Positions 1-9,009 of a stretch of DNA of 64,000 nucleotides are shown piece by piece. Numbering within the stretch: the first letter of the stretch is position 1; the number at the start of each line of letters is the position of its first letter. Source of the DNA: Carnobacterium_B sp040274945 (GTDB taxonomy: Bacteria > Bacillota > Bacilli > Lactobacillales > Carnobacteriaceae); NCBI RefSeq assembly GCF_040274945.1, contig NZ_JBEMAR010000001.1, positions 62,001 through 126,000 of the forward strand, read 5' to 3'. The position numbers and the translations under genes were made by a program. Below the pieces are notes generated by a model that was given only the letters and a program-made list of their open reading frames with translations, was not told the origin of the DNA and did not search any database.

Positions 1-3000
1 CCGCACGTAATGGTCCATTAACGGTCGGAATAAACTGCCTTTTTTCATAGAAAGGATTTAATGTATTTACTCCTTCGACGATTTTATTTCCAGCATCAAC
101 AATCAGTTTTTGATTGTGTTGTCGTAACGCAGTCATTTCATCCAGCGTGACAAATTTGTTCGATTTTAAGGCTTCACTTTTCAATTGATTAAAGGGATAC
201 ACAAGCGAAGCTTTTGTCGGTTCAATCGTTGGATCTAATGACAAGAGCATGTCTTCATCTTCAAGCAACAATCCATCCATTTTATAGGATTTTAACAACT
301 CATTGATATACGCATCTTCATCTAAAAATGTTCCTTTTTTCATAAACGGATTGGATACATGCAAATAAAACGCGCCTGCAGGTTTAGCTTCATGTCCAAT
401 CAATCCAACAGCATTTTGAAGGGCCGTATCCAAGTACGTGATCATTTGCATGGCTAGACCATAATAAGCATCCTGATAATTGAATTTATGCGCGCTTGAC
501 TTGTAGTCTACTACACTCAGGTAATAATCGTCGCCTAAGTTCATAGCATCCACTCGATCGATTTTCCCACGTAAGTGTAGGGTTCCACCATTATTAAGTG
601 GAAAAGATAATCCTTCAATGCCGGTTTGATTTGCAACTTGGCCAAATAAAACTTCTGTTTGAACATTTTTCATATTTGTCCGTCGGCTTTGATTGCCGAT
701 GACCCACACCATTTTTTTAATCGTTTGCCCTAGTTGGTCACGAATATACTTCATGCGATTTGAGGCATTTAAAATGGAGAACTTTGGTTTCCCATAAAGT
801 TCTGTTAACACTCCTGACGTCAATTGTTCCAGCATGTCTTCCGTTAATTGATCAAAGCTGAGGTTCTTTTGAATAATCTGTTTAAACAAGTGATCCAACG
901 CATCATGGAAGAATTCTCCCGTACCGGCTGGAGACAGCTCAAAGACATCTCGTTCTTGTAATTTCAATCCATAGGTCAAGAAATGGCCATAGTGATCTGC
1001 ATAAAAAGCTTCTAAACGAGAAACAGATAAATAGAGATCTTTGCCATACAAGTCTGTTGCAATATCACTTTTCAAGGGTATAGGCAGGTTTTTCTTAACT
1101 AAACTAACCAGTAAATGGTTAAAATCGCGAGCCACTTGTTTATCTCGTTTAAAGAACGTATATAAATTTTGCCAAAATAAACTTAACTGACCTTTTTGGT
1201 CTTGCTCTTTGCGCAAAATCATCAACAGCTGACTGATCGTCGTTTTTTTCGTTCCAATAAAATCCATTAATTCTTTATCGGATGGATTTTCTAGTGATGT
1301 GACGTCCATCAATTTGGCTTGGATTGGAAGATGGAACGCTTTCGCTATCCTGTCCACATAAGGTGATAATTTTGGACCATTTTTTGTTTCATCGCTGGTC
1401 GGGTAACTAAAAATCAATTTCTCAGAAGAATCTAAAAAGGCTTGATAAGCAATAAACGGTTCAGAAGCCATAACCGCTTCAACAGTTGGTTTTAAATATT
1501 TTGTATCGTCTAGGAATTGTGAAAAGAAATCCCGGTCTTCTTCCGTTAAAATACTTTTATTTTCTGTTTTAGCCGGCAAGTGGGCATCTGTTACTCCCAG
1601 CATAAAGGTGACTTTGGCTGTTCCGATACGTGTTCCTTCAATACCTGAAAAAGTTACTTGATCAATACTTGGTGGAACCATACTGTAAGTCGCATTATCA
1701 AATCCAGTCATTAAGATCGCATAGAAACTATCCAAGTCGAACGGTTCTTCTCCCAAAACTTCTACATATTCATCTAAAAGCTGCAAAAATGTTTGCCATG
1801 TTTGTTCGTGTTTGCGAGCTTCTTCAAGATCATTGTCTTCAATCGCTTGATCTCTCCAAAAACCTATTTGATCTTTAACTCCAATAGTTTCCATAAATAC
1901 ATACAGTTCTTTTGCAGCATCTTTACTGGTTTGCGCTTTTTCTAATCGATTGAAAAATGGGACCAACAGTCCTGTCAGATCTGTTTTAATGGAATTAGCA
2001 ATCTGTTCAATCCGCTGATCATTGTCCGACTGAAACTCGGCATCTTCATAGAAGTAACGCGTGTAGTGCCAAGGATCTGATTTAGTCCATTGATACCCCT
2101 CATAACCATAACACAATAACACATTTTCCGTTACATCTACTCGTTCTCTAAATTGTCGTGCACGTTGTACATGCTGATTCACCCGTTGTGCGCGTTCTTT
2201 TGAAAGAGCTTCTTCCCCTTCGCTTTTTGGAATCACTAACTCCGTTCTAAGAAGTCGCATCACATCTGCGTATCGCCAATTGCGTTTGTAAATGCTGACT
2301 AAAGAGTCAATCACTTCAATAAGCGGATGTTGATTCATCAATTCTGCACTATCAACGAATGACTCTATCTCGTGACTACTAAATAACGGCTCTATGATGG
2401 CTAAATAATCATCCATATTGCGAGTCAAGACTAAAATATCCTTATAACGGTAATTACCAGTGGAAACCAATTTACGAATTTCTTTGGCCACATGGGTGAT
2501 TTCTGCTTGTTTATTCTCTGCAGCCCATATCTCGATGCAATTGCCCATCGCGTCAAGTCCGTCTACTCGCTCATTTTTTGCAGGAGTCAGTTGGCTAGTC
2601 TCAACCCAAAATTCTTCCAATTGATTTAATTCTCCACAGTATGCCTCATCAATTTCTTGGATCAGTTTGTCTTTGTAGACTGGAACATTATTTTGGCGTG
2701 CCAGTTGATACAATTTATAATAGGTTGCTCCCGATGTCTGAAACAAATTATGCATTTCTGGTTTTTCGACGGCATATGCTTTATCTGACGTCAGTGCGAT
2801 CGTTACTTTTTTAGCAGCTTTCATTAAAGCCAAAATAAGCGCTTGTTCTTGAGCAGTAAATTGATAGTAACTCTCAATGTAAAACGTGGTTTGGGACAAA
2901 TTCAACTCTTCCACTTTTTGAATCAGCGCGGATACGATATCTTCAGACTCGATATATTTATTCAGTAATGCTGCATCAAAAGCTTGATAAATCAAGGATA

Positions 3001-3511
3001 GATCTTGTAACTTCAATTTGAAATCGGCTTCTTTAGGTGAAGTACCTAGACTAAACATCATATGATCCAAATCTGCTTGTGCAATCCGTCCACTGCGCAA
3101 TTCTAAAAACAGATCTGTCATTTGCTGAACAAATCCATCTTTGCGGACTTCACCGCGATAGATAGTCAACTCTTCTTCATGTTCGATCAATAGTTTACGG
3201 ATCAGCATCGATAATCCTGTTGTGGTTAATTGCGGCTTAGCATAAATATCGGTGTCTTTTAACCAATACCATGCTAATCGTGTAAAACTGAATACTTGTA
3301 AATGCATCATGCCCATAATTGGTTTCTTTTCAAAATAAGGATAGTGACTAAGTTTTTCCAAAACGGTCATTTCAGCCTGAAATTTAATATGGTCCGGAAC
3401 TAAATAAAAAATAGACTCTTCCGTTTGTTTCGTCAGGCTTTCTGCTATCTCATCCAGTAGTACCGAACGTTTGTCACGATTCGCACGGCCTAATACAAAT
3501 TGCAATCCCAT
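1..3511 (-). CDS. addB: ATP-dependent helicase/deoxyribonuclease subunit B (AddB/RexB), 3' end cut by the window
   Basis: The frame is open from an ATG at 3511 (AAAGGATG lies upstream) to the left window edge, giving about 1170 residues without a stop. The protein starts MGLQFVLGRANRDK, where AddB proteins carry a modified Walker A-like N-terminus (GRAGSGKS in relatives). The later part contains the RecB-like nuclease signature region, with 'RGKIDRVD' followed by 'VVDYKSS', the metal-binding core of the PD-(D/E)XK nuclease. AddB pairs with AddA to resect double-strand breaks for recombination. The C-terminal iron-sulfur cysteines and addA would lie beyond the left edge. AddB is usually about 1150-1200 aa, so only a small C-terminal part is likely missing. 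Family assignment is secure. The name rexB is used for the same gene in streptococci. Confidence 0.93.
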   Translation of the reverse strand, partial: MGLQFVLGRANRDKRSVLLDEIAESLTKQTEESIFYLVPDHIKFQAEMTVLEKLSHYPYFEKKPIMGMMHLQVFSFTRLAWYWLKDTDIYAKPQLTTTGLSMLIRKLLIEHEEELTIYRGEVRKDGFVQQMTDLFLELRSGRIAQADLDHMMFSLGTSPKEADFKLKLQDLSLIYQAFDAALLNKYIESEDIVSALIQKVEELNLSQTTFYIESYYQFTAQEQALILALMKAAKKVTIALTSDKAYAVEKPEMHNLFQTSGATYYKLYQLARQNNVPVYKDKLIQEIDEAYCGELNQLEEFWVETSQLTPAKNERVDGLDAMGNCIEIWAAENKQAEITHVAKEIRKLVSTGNYRYKDILVLTRNMDDYLAIIEPLFSSHEIESFVDSAELMNQHPLIEVIDSLVSIYKRNWRYADVMRLLRTELVIPKSEGEEALSKERAQRVNQHVQRARQFRERVDVTENVLLCYGYEGYQWTKSDPWHYTRYFYEDAEFQSDNDQRIEQIANSIKTDLTGLLVPFFNRLEKAQTSKDAAKELYVFMETIGVKDQIGFWRDQAIEDNDLEEARKHEQTWQTFLQLLDEYVEVLGEEPFDLDSFYAILMTGFDNATYSMVPPSIDQVTFSGIEGTRIGTAKVTFMLGVTDAHLPAKTENKSILTEEDRDFFSQFLDDTKYLKPTVEAVMASEPFIAYQAFLDSSEKLIFSYPTSDETKNGPKLSPYVDRIAKAFHLPIQAKLMDVTSLENPSDKELMDFIGTKKTTISQLLMILRKEQDQKGQLSLFWQNLYTFFKRDKQVARDFNHLLVSLVKKNLPIPLKSDIATDLYGKDLYLSVSRLEAFYADHYGHFLTYGLKLQERDVFELSPAGTGEFFHDALDHLFKQIIQKNLSFDQLTEDMLEQLTSGVLTELYGKPKFSILNASNRMKYIRDQLGQTIKKMVWVIGNQSRRTNMKNVQTEVLFGQVANQTGIEGLSFPLNNGGTLHLRGKIDRVDAMNLGDDYYLSVVDYKSSAHKFNYQDAYYGLAMQMITYLDTALQNAVGLIGHEAKPAGAFYLHVSNPFMKKGTFLDEDAYINELLKSYKMDGLLLEDEDMLLSLDPTIEPTKASLVYPFNQLKSEALKSNKFVTLDEMTALRQHNQKLIVDAGNKIVEGVNTLNPFYEKRQFIPTVNGPLRA

Positions 3512-3826
3512 CGTATTTCGCACATCCTTTCATTCAACTTCTCTGTCTCTCATTTTAACATACGCAAAAAAATAACGAGAGAAGAAACTTAATCTAACAT
3601 CAACATTCAATTTTTTCCTTTTCATGGAAGAGTGAGTGTTATTTTCTGCTTCACTTGTTCGTGAAACCACTTTTAACGGAAGAGTGACGCTCATTTGGTC
3701 TGTCACTCTTCCGTGTAGAGCCGTTTCATGGCAGAGTGACACTTATTTTATGCTTCACTCTTCCATGAACAAACATTTTGTCGTCGAATTTGTTAACCGA
3801 ATAGCTTCTGGACTAATTTTCTAGAC
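3512..3826. repeat. Tandem palindromic repeat, three units of about 51 bp
   Basis: The gap between addB and the DUF1294 gene carries three related hairpin units starting near 3624, 3675 and 3727. Each unit opens with GGAAGAGTGA (GGCAGAGTGA in the third) and closes with the complement TCACTCTTCC; in the first unit the closing arm is degraded. The middle unit pairs CGGAAGAGTGAC with GTCACTCTTCCG, and the third pairs ATGGcAGAGTGA with TCACTCTTCCAT. The period of about 51-52 bp is a multiple of three, so short open frames of 60-70 codons appear on both strands. They look like by-products of the repeat and not genes. No function can be read from the sequence. Confidence 0.75.
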
Positions 3827-3855
3827 AAAAAAAGGCTGAGACAAATGTCCCAACC
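3827..3855 (-). terminator. Intrinsic terminator after the DUF1294 gene
   Basis: On the minus strand GGTTGGGAC pairs with GTCTCAGCC (including G-U pairs) around a short loop and is followed by seven T. It lies just downstream of the stop at 3865. Confidence 0.75.
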
Positions 3856-3864
3856 CACTATTTA

Positions 3865-4125
3865 TTAACGATTAACATATACCAATAAGAAAACAGCAAA
3901 GGCCGCTCCTAAAGTATAGACCACCTTAAACGATCGCTTCATCGTTTTATGTCGAAATGCATTCATGCTTATCAGACCACCAAAGCCACCGCCAATGAGA
4001 CCTAAAAGCAATAGTGTCTTTTCAGGAATTCTCCATTGTCTTTTTACGGCTTTTTGTTTATCTACATACATCAGCACAAACAAAAGGATATTGCATATAA
4101 GAAGATAACTCATTACAAAAATCAT
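3865..4125 (-). CDS. DUF1294 family small membrane protein
   Basis: An 86-residue protein with an N-terminal hydrophobic segment (about residues 2-19), a central KRQWRIPE motif, a glycine-rich GLIGGGFGG stretch and a second hydrophobic segment at the C-terminus. The RIPE and GGxxG pattern is typical of DUF1294 proteins, which have no known function. AAAGGAGC precedes the ATG at 4125. The gene begins two bases after the pepT stop codon, so it is probably the last gene of a pepT operon, and it is followed by a terminator. A start at the internal Met (residue 5) is possible but has a less well placed ribosome site. Confidence 0.8.
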   Translation of the reverse strand: MIFVMSYLLICNILLFVLMYVDKQKAVKRQWRIPEKTLLLLGLIGGGFGGLISMNAFRHKTMKRSFKVVYTLGAAFAVFLLVYVNR

Positions 4126-4127
4126 TC

Positions 4128-5363
4128 TTAAGCTCCTTTTAAAGCATTCAAGCGCGCGATTTCTACGATTACTGCCGTAGCTTTCTCCATGCTTTCAACA
4201 GCTACAAATTCATAACGGCCATGGAAATTTTCTCCACCAGCAAAAATGTTCGGCGTTGGCAGTCCCATAAAGGAAATTTTAGAACCATCTGTACCGCCAC
4301 GAATAGGTTCGATGATTGGTTCAATAGACAGGTTTTTCATCGCTTCTTCAGCTAGATCCACTACAGTCATATCTTTTTCAATAATCTCACCCATATTGTA
4401 GTAAGAATCATTTAAGTCAATTGTGATTCGTTCGCTGCCATATTCTTTATTTAACGTAGCCGCTTGTTCTAGCATAAAGGCTTTGCGCGCTTCGAATTTT
4501 TCACGATCATGGTCACGAATAATATAAGTCAACGTTGCTTCATCTACTTCACCCGTTATTCCAACTAAATGGTAGAATCCTTCACGGCCTTCAGTTTTTT
4601 CAGGAACTTCATCTTGAGGCAATAACGCATCAAAAGCCATTCCAATTTTCACTGCATTTACCATTGTGTTTTTTGCAGTACCTGGATGAACATTTTTACC
4701 CTGAATCTTAACGATTGCTGAAGCTGCATTAAAACTTTCAAATTCTAATTCTCCAATAGGACCACCATCCATTGTATAAGCAAATGTGGCATTGAACCCC
4801 GGAACGTCAAATCGATCTGCTCCGATACCGATTTCTTCATCTGGTCCAAAACCAACACGAATATCGCCATGTTCAATTGAATCATCATTGATCAAAATTT
4901 CCATAGCTGTCATGATTTCGGCAATGCCCGCTTTATCGTCGGCTCCTAATAACGTTGTACCATCGGTTGTGATCAACGTTTGGCCAATGTAATTTTTTAG
5001 GTTAGGAAACTCTTTAGGGTCTAAAACGACCTGTTGTTCTTCATTTAAAACAATGGCTTCTCCATTGTATTGCTCATGGAATTGCGGGTTTACATTTTTC
5101 GCATTAAAATCAGCTGTATCCATATGAGCAATAAACCCAACAGTTGGCACTTTTTTAGCTGTGTTACTTGGCAATGTTGCAGTCACATATCCATTGGTTT
5201 CATTATAAGAAATATCACTTAAACCAATGTCTTCTAATTCTTTCATTAACGTCTTAGCAAATGCCACTTGGCTTTGCGTTGATGGAATAGTGGTGCTATT
5301 TTCATCAGAACGTGTTTCTGTTTTCACATAACGAATAAAACGAGGGACTAGATTTTCATACAT
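4128..5363 (-). CDS. pepT: Peptidase T (tripeptide aminopeptidase)
   Basis: 411 residues, the normal length for PepT. This M20-family zinc aminopeptidase removes the N-terminal residue from tripeptides in the cytoplasm. Visible signatures are GFIAHMDTAD (first metal histidine and aspartate), GADDKAGIAEI (bridging aspartate), GPDEEIGIG (catalytic and metal glutamates) and the late FHGRYEFV histidine. The start has AAAGGAAG upstream. It is followed almost directly by the DUF1294 gene and preceded, 29 bases away, by the Nif3-like gene on the same strand, so co-transcription is likely. Confidence 0.95.
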   Translation of the reverse strand: MYENLVPRFIRYVKTETRSDENSTTIPSTQSQVAFAKTLMKELEDIGLSDISYNETNGYVTATLPSNTAKKVPTVGFIAHMDTADFNAKNVNPQFHEQYNGEAIVLNEEQQVVLDPKEFPNLKNYIGQTLITTDGTTLLGADDKAGIAEIMTAMEILINDDSIEHGDIRVGFGPDEEIGIGADRFDVPGFNATFAYTMDGGPIGELEFESFNAASAIVKIQGKNVHPGTAKNTMVNAVKIGMAFDALLPQDEVPEKTEGREGFYHLVGITGEVDEATLTYIIRDHDREKFEARKAFMLEQAATLNKEYGSERITIDLNDSYYNMGEIIEKDMTVVDLAEEAMKNLSIEPIIEPIRGGTDGSKISFMGLPTPNIFAGGENFHGRYEFVAVESMEKATAVIVEIARLNALKGA

Positions 5364-5392
5364 AAGAGGTAACTTCCTTTCAACATCGTTTT

Positions 5393-6517
5393 TTAGATAA
5401 ATTCATAAGGATCTGTATTTAATTCTGATAGAATGATGTCAAAATCCCATTCAAGATCAGATTTCCACTCCGTAAATAATTCAACCAATTTTGGTTTACA
5501 TATGCTTTCAATGTGATGACCAGGATCGATGACGCTTAACCCGTCTGCTAACATATCATGAGCTGTATGGTAATAAACATCTCCAGTGATAAACACATCT
5601 GCATTTTTGCTTAAGGCATCTGGGTAATACCCCCCTGCATCCCCACCACAAACTGCAACACGTTGAATCAGTTTATCTTTATCCGGTGTTACGTAGCGTA
5701 AGCCCGATACACCAAACGTTTCTTTTACCTTTTGAGCAAACTCCTGAACAGTAACAGGCTCAGCTAAATTCCCTATCCTTCCAAGGCCATATTCATCAAC
5801 AAAATTCTCAATTGTATACAAATCATACGGCGGCTCTTCATAAGGATGAGCTTCAAATAGGGCTTTTTCAATTGTTTGCGTTAGATGTTCAGGGAAAACA
5901 ACTTCAATCCGAACTTCTGCTACATGTTCAGGTTCATCGATTTCTCCAATGGTTGGATTAGCATGATTAATGGGTGTGAAGCGTCCAATCCCCTCAAATG
6001 TATACGTACAATCTTTGTAATTCGGACCGATTTGACCCGCTCCTGCAGCGGTTAGCGCTTTTCGAACTTCTTCTTCATTTTCTTTTGGAACAAATACTGC
6101 AATCTTTTTATAAGCCAGTCTTTTCGTGACATGTAAAATCTCTGTTTCTGTTAAGTTCAACTCATCTGCTAACCACGTATTCATCCCATTTGTAGCAACA
6201 TCTAAATTTGTATGCGCAGCATAAACGGTTATATCATTCTTCAAAAGATCCGCATACATCTTCGTTTGTGCATCATCTGTGGCCAAATTTTTAAGTGGGC
6301 GGAAAATAGGTGGATGATGTGCAAAGATAAAGTCAACGTGTTGTTCAATGGCTTCTTGGACCACTTCTGGACGAACATCTAGCGTCACCATCATTTTTTT
6401 TATGGGTTTTTTTAACGTTCCAACCGCTAAGCCAACCGGGTCTCCAGCTTCAGCTAAATATTTTGGAGCAAATGATTCAAATTTTTGGATAAATTCACTT
6501 CCATAAGTCTCAGTCAT
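5393..6517 (-). CDS. Nif3-like dinuclear metal centre protein (YqfO family)
   Basis: 374 residues, the long form of the Nif3/DUF34 family with an inserted PII/CutA-like domain between the two metal-binding halves, as in Bacillus YqfO. The metal motif HHPPIF is near residue 66, and a second metal-binding region with GHHIESI is near the C-terminus. The start ATG overlaps the trmK stop by four bases (ATGA), so the two genes are translationally coupled. The same pair (yqfN-yqfO) follows rpoD in Bacillus. Biochemical function remains uncertain; a GTP cyclohydrolase I type 2 label is sometimes used but is not supported by the sequence alone. Confidence 0.9.
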   Translation of the reverse strand: MTETYGSEFIQKFESFAPKYLAEAGDPVGLAVGTLKKPIKKMMVTLDVRPEVVQEAIEQHVDFIFAHHPPIFRPLKNLATDDAQTKMYADLLKNDITVYAAHTNLDVATNGMNTWLADELNLTETEILHVTKRLAYKKIAVFVPKENEEEVRKALTAAGAGQIGPNYKDCTYTFEGIGRFTPINHANPTIGEIDEPEHVAEVRIEVVFPEHLTQTIEKALFEAHPYEEPPYDLYTIENFVDEYGLGRIGNLAEPVTVQEFAQKVKETFGVSGLRYVTPDKDKLIQRVAVCGGDAGGYYPDALSKNADVFITGDVYYHTAHDMLADGLSVIDPGHHIESICKPKLVELFTEWKSDLEWDFDIILSELNTDPYEFI

Positions 6518-7218
6518 TTTAGCACCTCTTCTATTTTTTGAATTTCTGCTTGGATTTTTTGGATTTTAGTTGTTTGATCTGCACTTGAATGCGTTAAACT
6601 ATCTAAAATATAACGGTTTTTTTCAAGTTCTTTTTGCCATTTCTTTTTAAAGATAGCAGAATTTTCCTCTTTTAAATGAAAACCAAACATTAAGTAAAGT
6701 TCAGTTACAGTTTGATTTAGTAATGGATCTTTCACGGCCACCATTACTTCATAAATTTTATTGTTTTCTTCAATGATTTCTTCAGCCGTAATCGTGTACT
6801 CATGATCGACCAACCATTCACGCAGGGTTCTTTCTCCTACGTTCGGCTGCAAGATCAAGCGTTCCTTGCCTGTCAAATGGCCTTTTTTTAATCCGTTGTC
6901 CAAGATAGAGGTAATTAAGGAACCTCCCATGCCACATATAGTAATCGCGGTTACATTATCTTCAGGAGAAAGGACTTCTAATCCATCCCCTAAACGTACA
7001 CTGATTTGATCTGTTAAACCAAGACGTCGCACTTGGTTTTTTGCTGCTTGGAAAGGGCCTTCGACAACTTCTCCTGCAATAGCAAACGTAATGCGATTGT
7101 TACTCGCTAAAGCACAAGGCAGATATGCGTGGTCAGAACCGATATCGGCTAAACGATCACCCGGTTCGACATAAGACGCCGCTCTGCTTAAACGCAGCGA
7201 TAATTGACTTTCGTCCAT
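6514..7218 (-). CDS. trmK: tRNA (adenine(22)-N(1))-methyltransferase
   Basis: A SAM-dependent methyltransferase that makes m1A22 in tRNA. ADIGSDHAYLPC forms the SAM-binding motif I, and AITICGMGGSLI matches the family's GMGG motif. A charged helical C-terminal tail, rich in Lys, Glu and Gln, is also typical. I place the start at the ATG at 7218: AAAGAAG lies eight bases upstream and the resulting MDESQLSLRL aligns with the Bacillus N-terminus. Upstream GTG and ATG codons at 7227 and 7224 are possible but crowd the ribosome site. It sits in the conserved rpoD-trmK-nif3 order. Confidence 0.93.
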   Translation of the reverse strand: MDESQLSLRLSRAASYVEPGDRLADIGSDHAYLPCALASNNRITFAIAGEVVEGPFQAAKNQVRRLGLTDQISVRLGDGLEVLSPEDNVTAITICGMGGSLITSILDNGLKKGHLTGKERLILQPNVGERTLREWLVDHEYTITAEEIIEENNKIYEVMVAVKDPLLNQTVTELYLMFGFHLKEENSAIFKKKWQKELEKNRYILDSLTHSSADQTTKIQKIQAEIQKIEEVLK

Positions 7219-7250
7219 ACTCATCACTTCTTTCTTTTCATGATCATTGT

Positions 7251-7709
7251 TTATCCTTGGAAGAACTCTTCATCCATTAAATAACCTTCTGCAGCATCTT
7301 TTGAATGAAAAACTCCTTCAACTTGATCGTTCGGTAAGGCAACGACCCATGTCGGATTATCATAGACTAAACGTAAAACATCGCCATTATTGTCAAACCA
7401 TAATTCAGAATAGCCTTCTTCATATCCGTCAGCTGTTTTCTTTAAGTGAGCAATTGCTTGATCCACTAAAGAACGAATTGTCGCTTCATCTTCGTCTCTT
7501 ACAGAAATGTAGCCTTTATCAGTTTCATCTTTAGGCAAATAACCTGCATAAATCAAAGCATTTCCATTCGGGTGAAGAAAGCGCACTGCCATTGTTTTAG
7601 GTACTGCACTGTCTTTAAAATGGTAATTCAAACGATTCATTGATACTTTTGTTGCCGTTAATTCTTCGTAGCTATCAAAAATAGCCTTTTTTTCTTCAAA
7701 TGATAACAT
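7251..7709 (-). CDS. Conserved hypothetical protein
   Basis: About 152 residues, acidic and soluble, with no signal peptide or membrane segment. I recognise no domain with certainty. It has a mixed alpha/beta composition, with MNRLNYHF, ALIYAGYLP and NGDVLRLVYDN segments, and looks like a small conserved lactobacillales protein. The preferred ATG at 7709 has AAGGG nine bases upstream; an ATG at 7718 abuts that site. It lies between rpoD and trmK on the same strand, separated from trmK by about 30 bases, so it probably belongs to that operon. Confidence 0.7.
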   Translation of the reverse strand: MLSFEEKKAIFDSYEELTATKVSMNRLNYHFKDSAVPKTMAVRFLHPNGNALIYAGYLPKDETDKGYISVRDEDEATIRSLVDQAIAHLKKTADGYEEGYSELWFDNNGDVLRLVYDNPTWVVALPNDQVEGVFHSKDAAEGYLMDEEFFQG

Positions 7710-7794
7710 GTCATTCATCCCTTCATTCCTACATCGTCTATTATTATACCAGTTTTTTCTTTCATTCGTTGAGTTTTATCTCTCAATACGAAAG

Positions 7795-7830
7795 AAGGCC
7801 GTCCAAATAATGTTAATTTTGGACGACCTT
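7795..7830 (-). terminator. Intrinsic terminator after rpoD
   Basis: On the minus strand AAGGTCGTCCAAAA pairs with TTTGGACGGCCTT across a short AT-rich loop, followed by a CTTTC tail. It lies just past the rpoD stop at 7840. Confidence 0.75.
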
Positions 7831-7839
7831 CATCTATTT

Positions 7840-8961
7840 TTATTCTAAGAAGTCTTTTAATTGTTTTGAACGGCTAGGGTGACGTAATTTACGAAGTGCT
7901 TTAGCTTCGATTTGACGAATACGCTCGCGTGTTACACCAAATACTTTACCCACATCTTCAAGAGTACGATTGCGTCCATCATCTAAACCGAAGCGCAAAC
8001 GGAGTACATTCTCTTCACGATCTGTAAGAGTGTCTAGTACATCCTCTAGTTGTTCTTTTAGCAATTCATAAGCAGCGTTTTCTGCTGGACTTGTCGCATC
8101 GTGATCTTCAATAAAGTCGCCTAAGTGAGAATCATCTTCTTCTCCAATAGGTGTTTCTAAAGAAACTGGCTCTTGTGCAATTTTTAGAATCTCACGTACT
8201 TTTTCAGTTGGAAGATCCATTTCTGCTCCGATTTCTTCAGGAGTTGGTTCGCGTCCTAAATCTTGTAGCAATTGACGTTGGATACGAATCAATTTATTGA
8301 TTGTTTCAACCATATGCACTGGAATACGAATCGTACGTGCTTGGTCAGCAATCGCACGCGTAATAGCTTGACGAATCCACCAAGTCGCATAAGTTGAGAA
8401 TTTAAATCCTTTTTTATAGTCGAATTTTTCAACAGCTTTCATCAATCCCATGTTTCCTTCTTGGATCAAATCTAAAAATTGCATACCGCGCCCAACATAA
8501 CGTTTGGCAATACTAACAACTAAACGTAAGTTAGCTTCTGCAAGGCGTTGACGTGCTTCTTGGTCGCCTTCTTCTATTTTTATCGCTAGTTCGACTTCTT
8601 CAGCAGCCGTTAATAAATTCACTCGTCCAATTTCTTTCAAGTACATTCTAACGGGATCATTAATTTTAACTCCTGGAGGAGCCGTTAAGTCTTCCGGTTT
8701 TTCTGCTTCTCTTTCAGCTTTCATTTCTTTGAGTTTCAGTTGTCGAGCTGTTGGACCACCATCGTCTCCAACTACTCCAACACCTGCATCTTCAACCGTT
8801 TGGATCAATTGATCCATTTTTTCAGCATTTAAAGAAAAAGGAGTTGCTATTTTATTTGTTAACTCATCGTAATGAATAGTTCCCGCTGCTTTATACTCTT
8901 TGATCAAACTCTTTACTTCACTATCATACGCCTTTTTTGTTGTCAGTTTTTTTTCAGCCAT
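7840..8961 (-). CDS. rpoD: RNA polymerase primary sigma factor (sigma-70/SigA)
   Basis: 373 residues, the usual size for Gram-positive SigA. Order of features: a region 1.1-like N-terminus, DPVRMYLKEIG (region 1.2), LRLVVSIAKRYVGRG and DLIQEGNMGLMKAVEKFDY (region 2.1-2.3), FSTYATWWIRQAI (region 2.4, reading the -10 element), region 3, and a region 4.2 helix-turn-helix with GVTRERIRQIEAKALRKLRHP. AGGAGG precedes the ATG. It is downstream of dnaG with a 48-base gap, forming the macromolecular synthesis operon, although the rpsU member lies elsewhere (26.0 kb). Confidence 0.98.
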   Translation of the reverse strand: MAEKKLTTKKAYDSEVKSLIKEYKAAGTIHYDELTNKIATPFSLNAEKMDQLIQTVEDAGVGVVGDDGGPTARQLKLKEMKAEREAEKPEDLTAPPGVKINDPVRMYLKEIGRVNLLTAAEEVELAIKIEEGDQEARQRLAEANLRLVVSIAKRYVGRGMQFLDLIQEGNMGLMKAVEKFDYKKGFKFSTYATWWIRQAITRAIADQARTIRIPVHMVETINKLIRIQRQLLQDLGREPTPEEIGAEMDLPTEKVREILKIAQEPVSLETPIGEEDDSHLGDFIEDHDATSPAENAAYELLKEQLEDVLDTLTDREENVLRLRFGLDDGRNRTLEDVGKVFGVTRERIRQIEAKALRKLRHPSRSKQLKDFLE

Positions 8962-9009
8962 TAAAAAGCCTCCTCTTTCAATCTTACTCGTACATATTAT
9001 GAATCATTT

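Noticed and set aside
3612..3775. CRISPR array
   Set aside because: The units are palindromic with similar loops and there are only three; there are no unique spacers and no cas genes.
3530..3824. Two overlapping frames of 62-70 codons on opposite strands
   Set aside because: Both run over the palindromic repeat, and I see no good ribosome site for either; they are by-products of the repeat.
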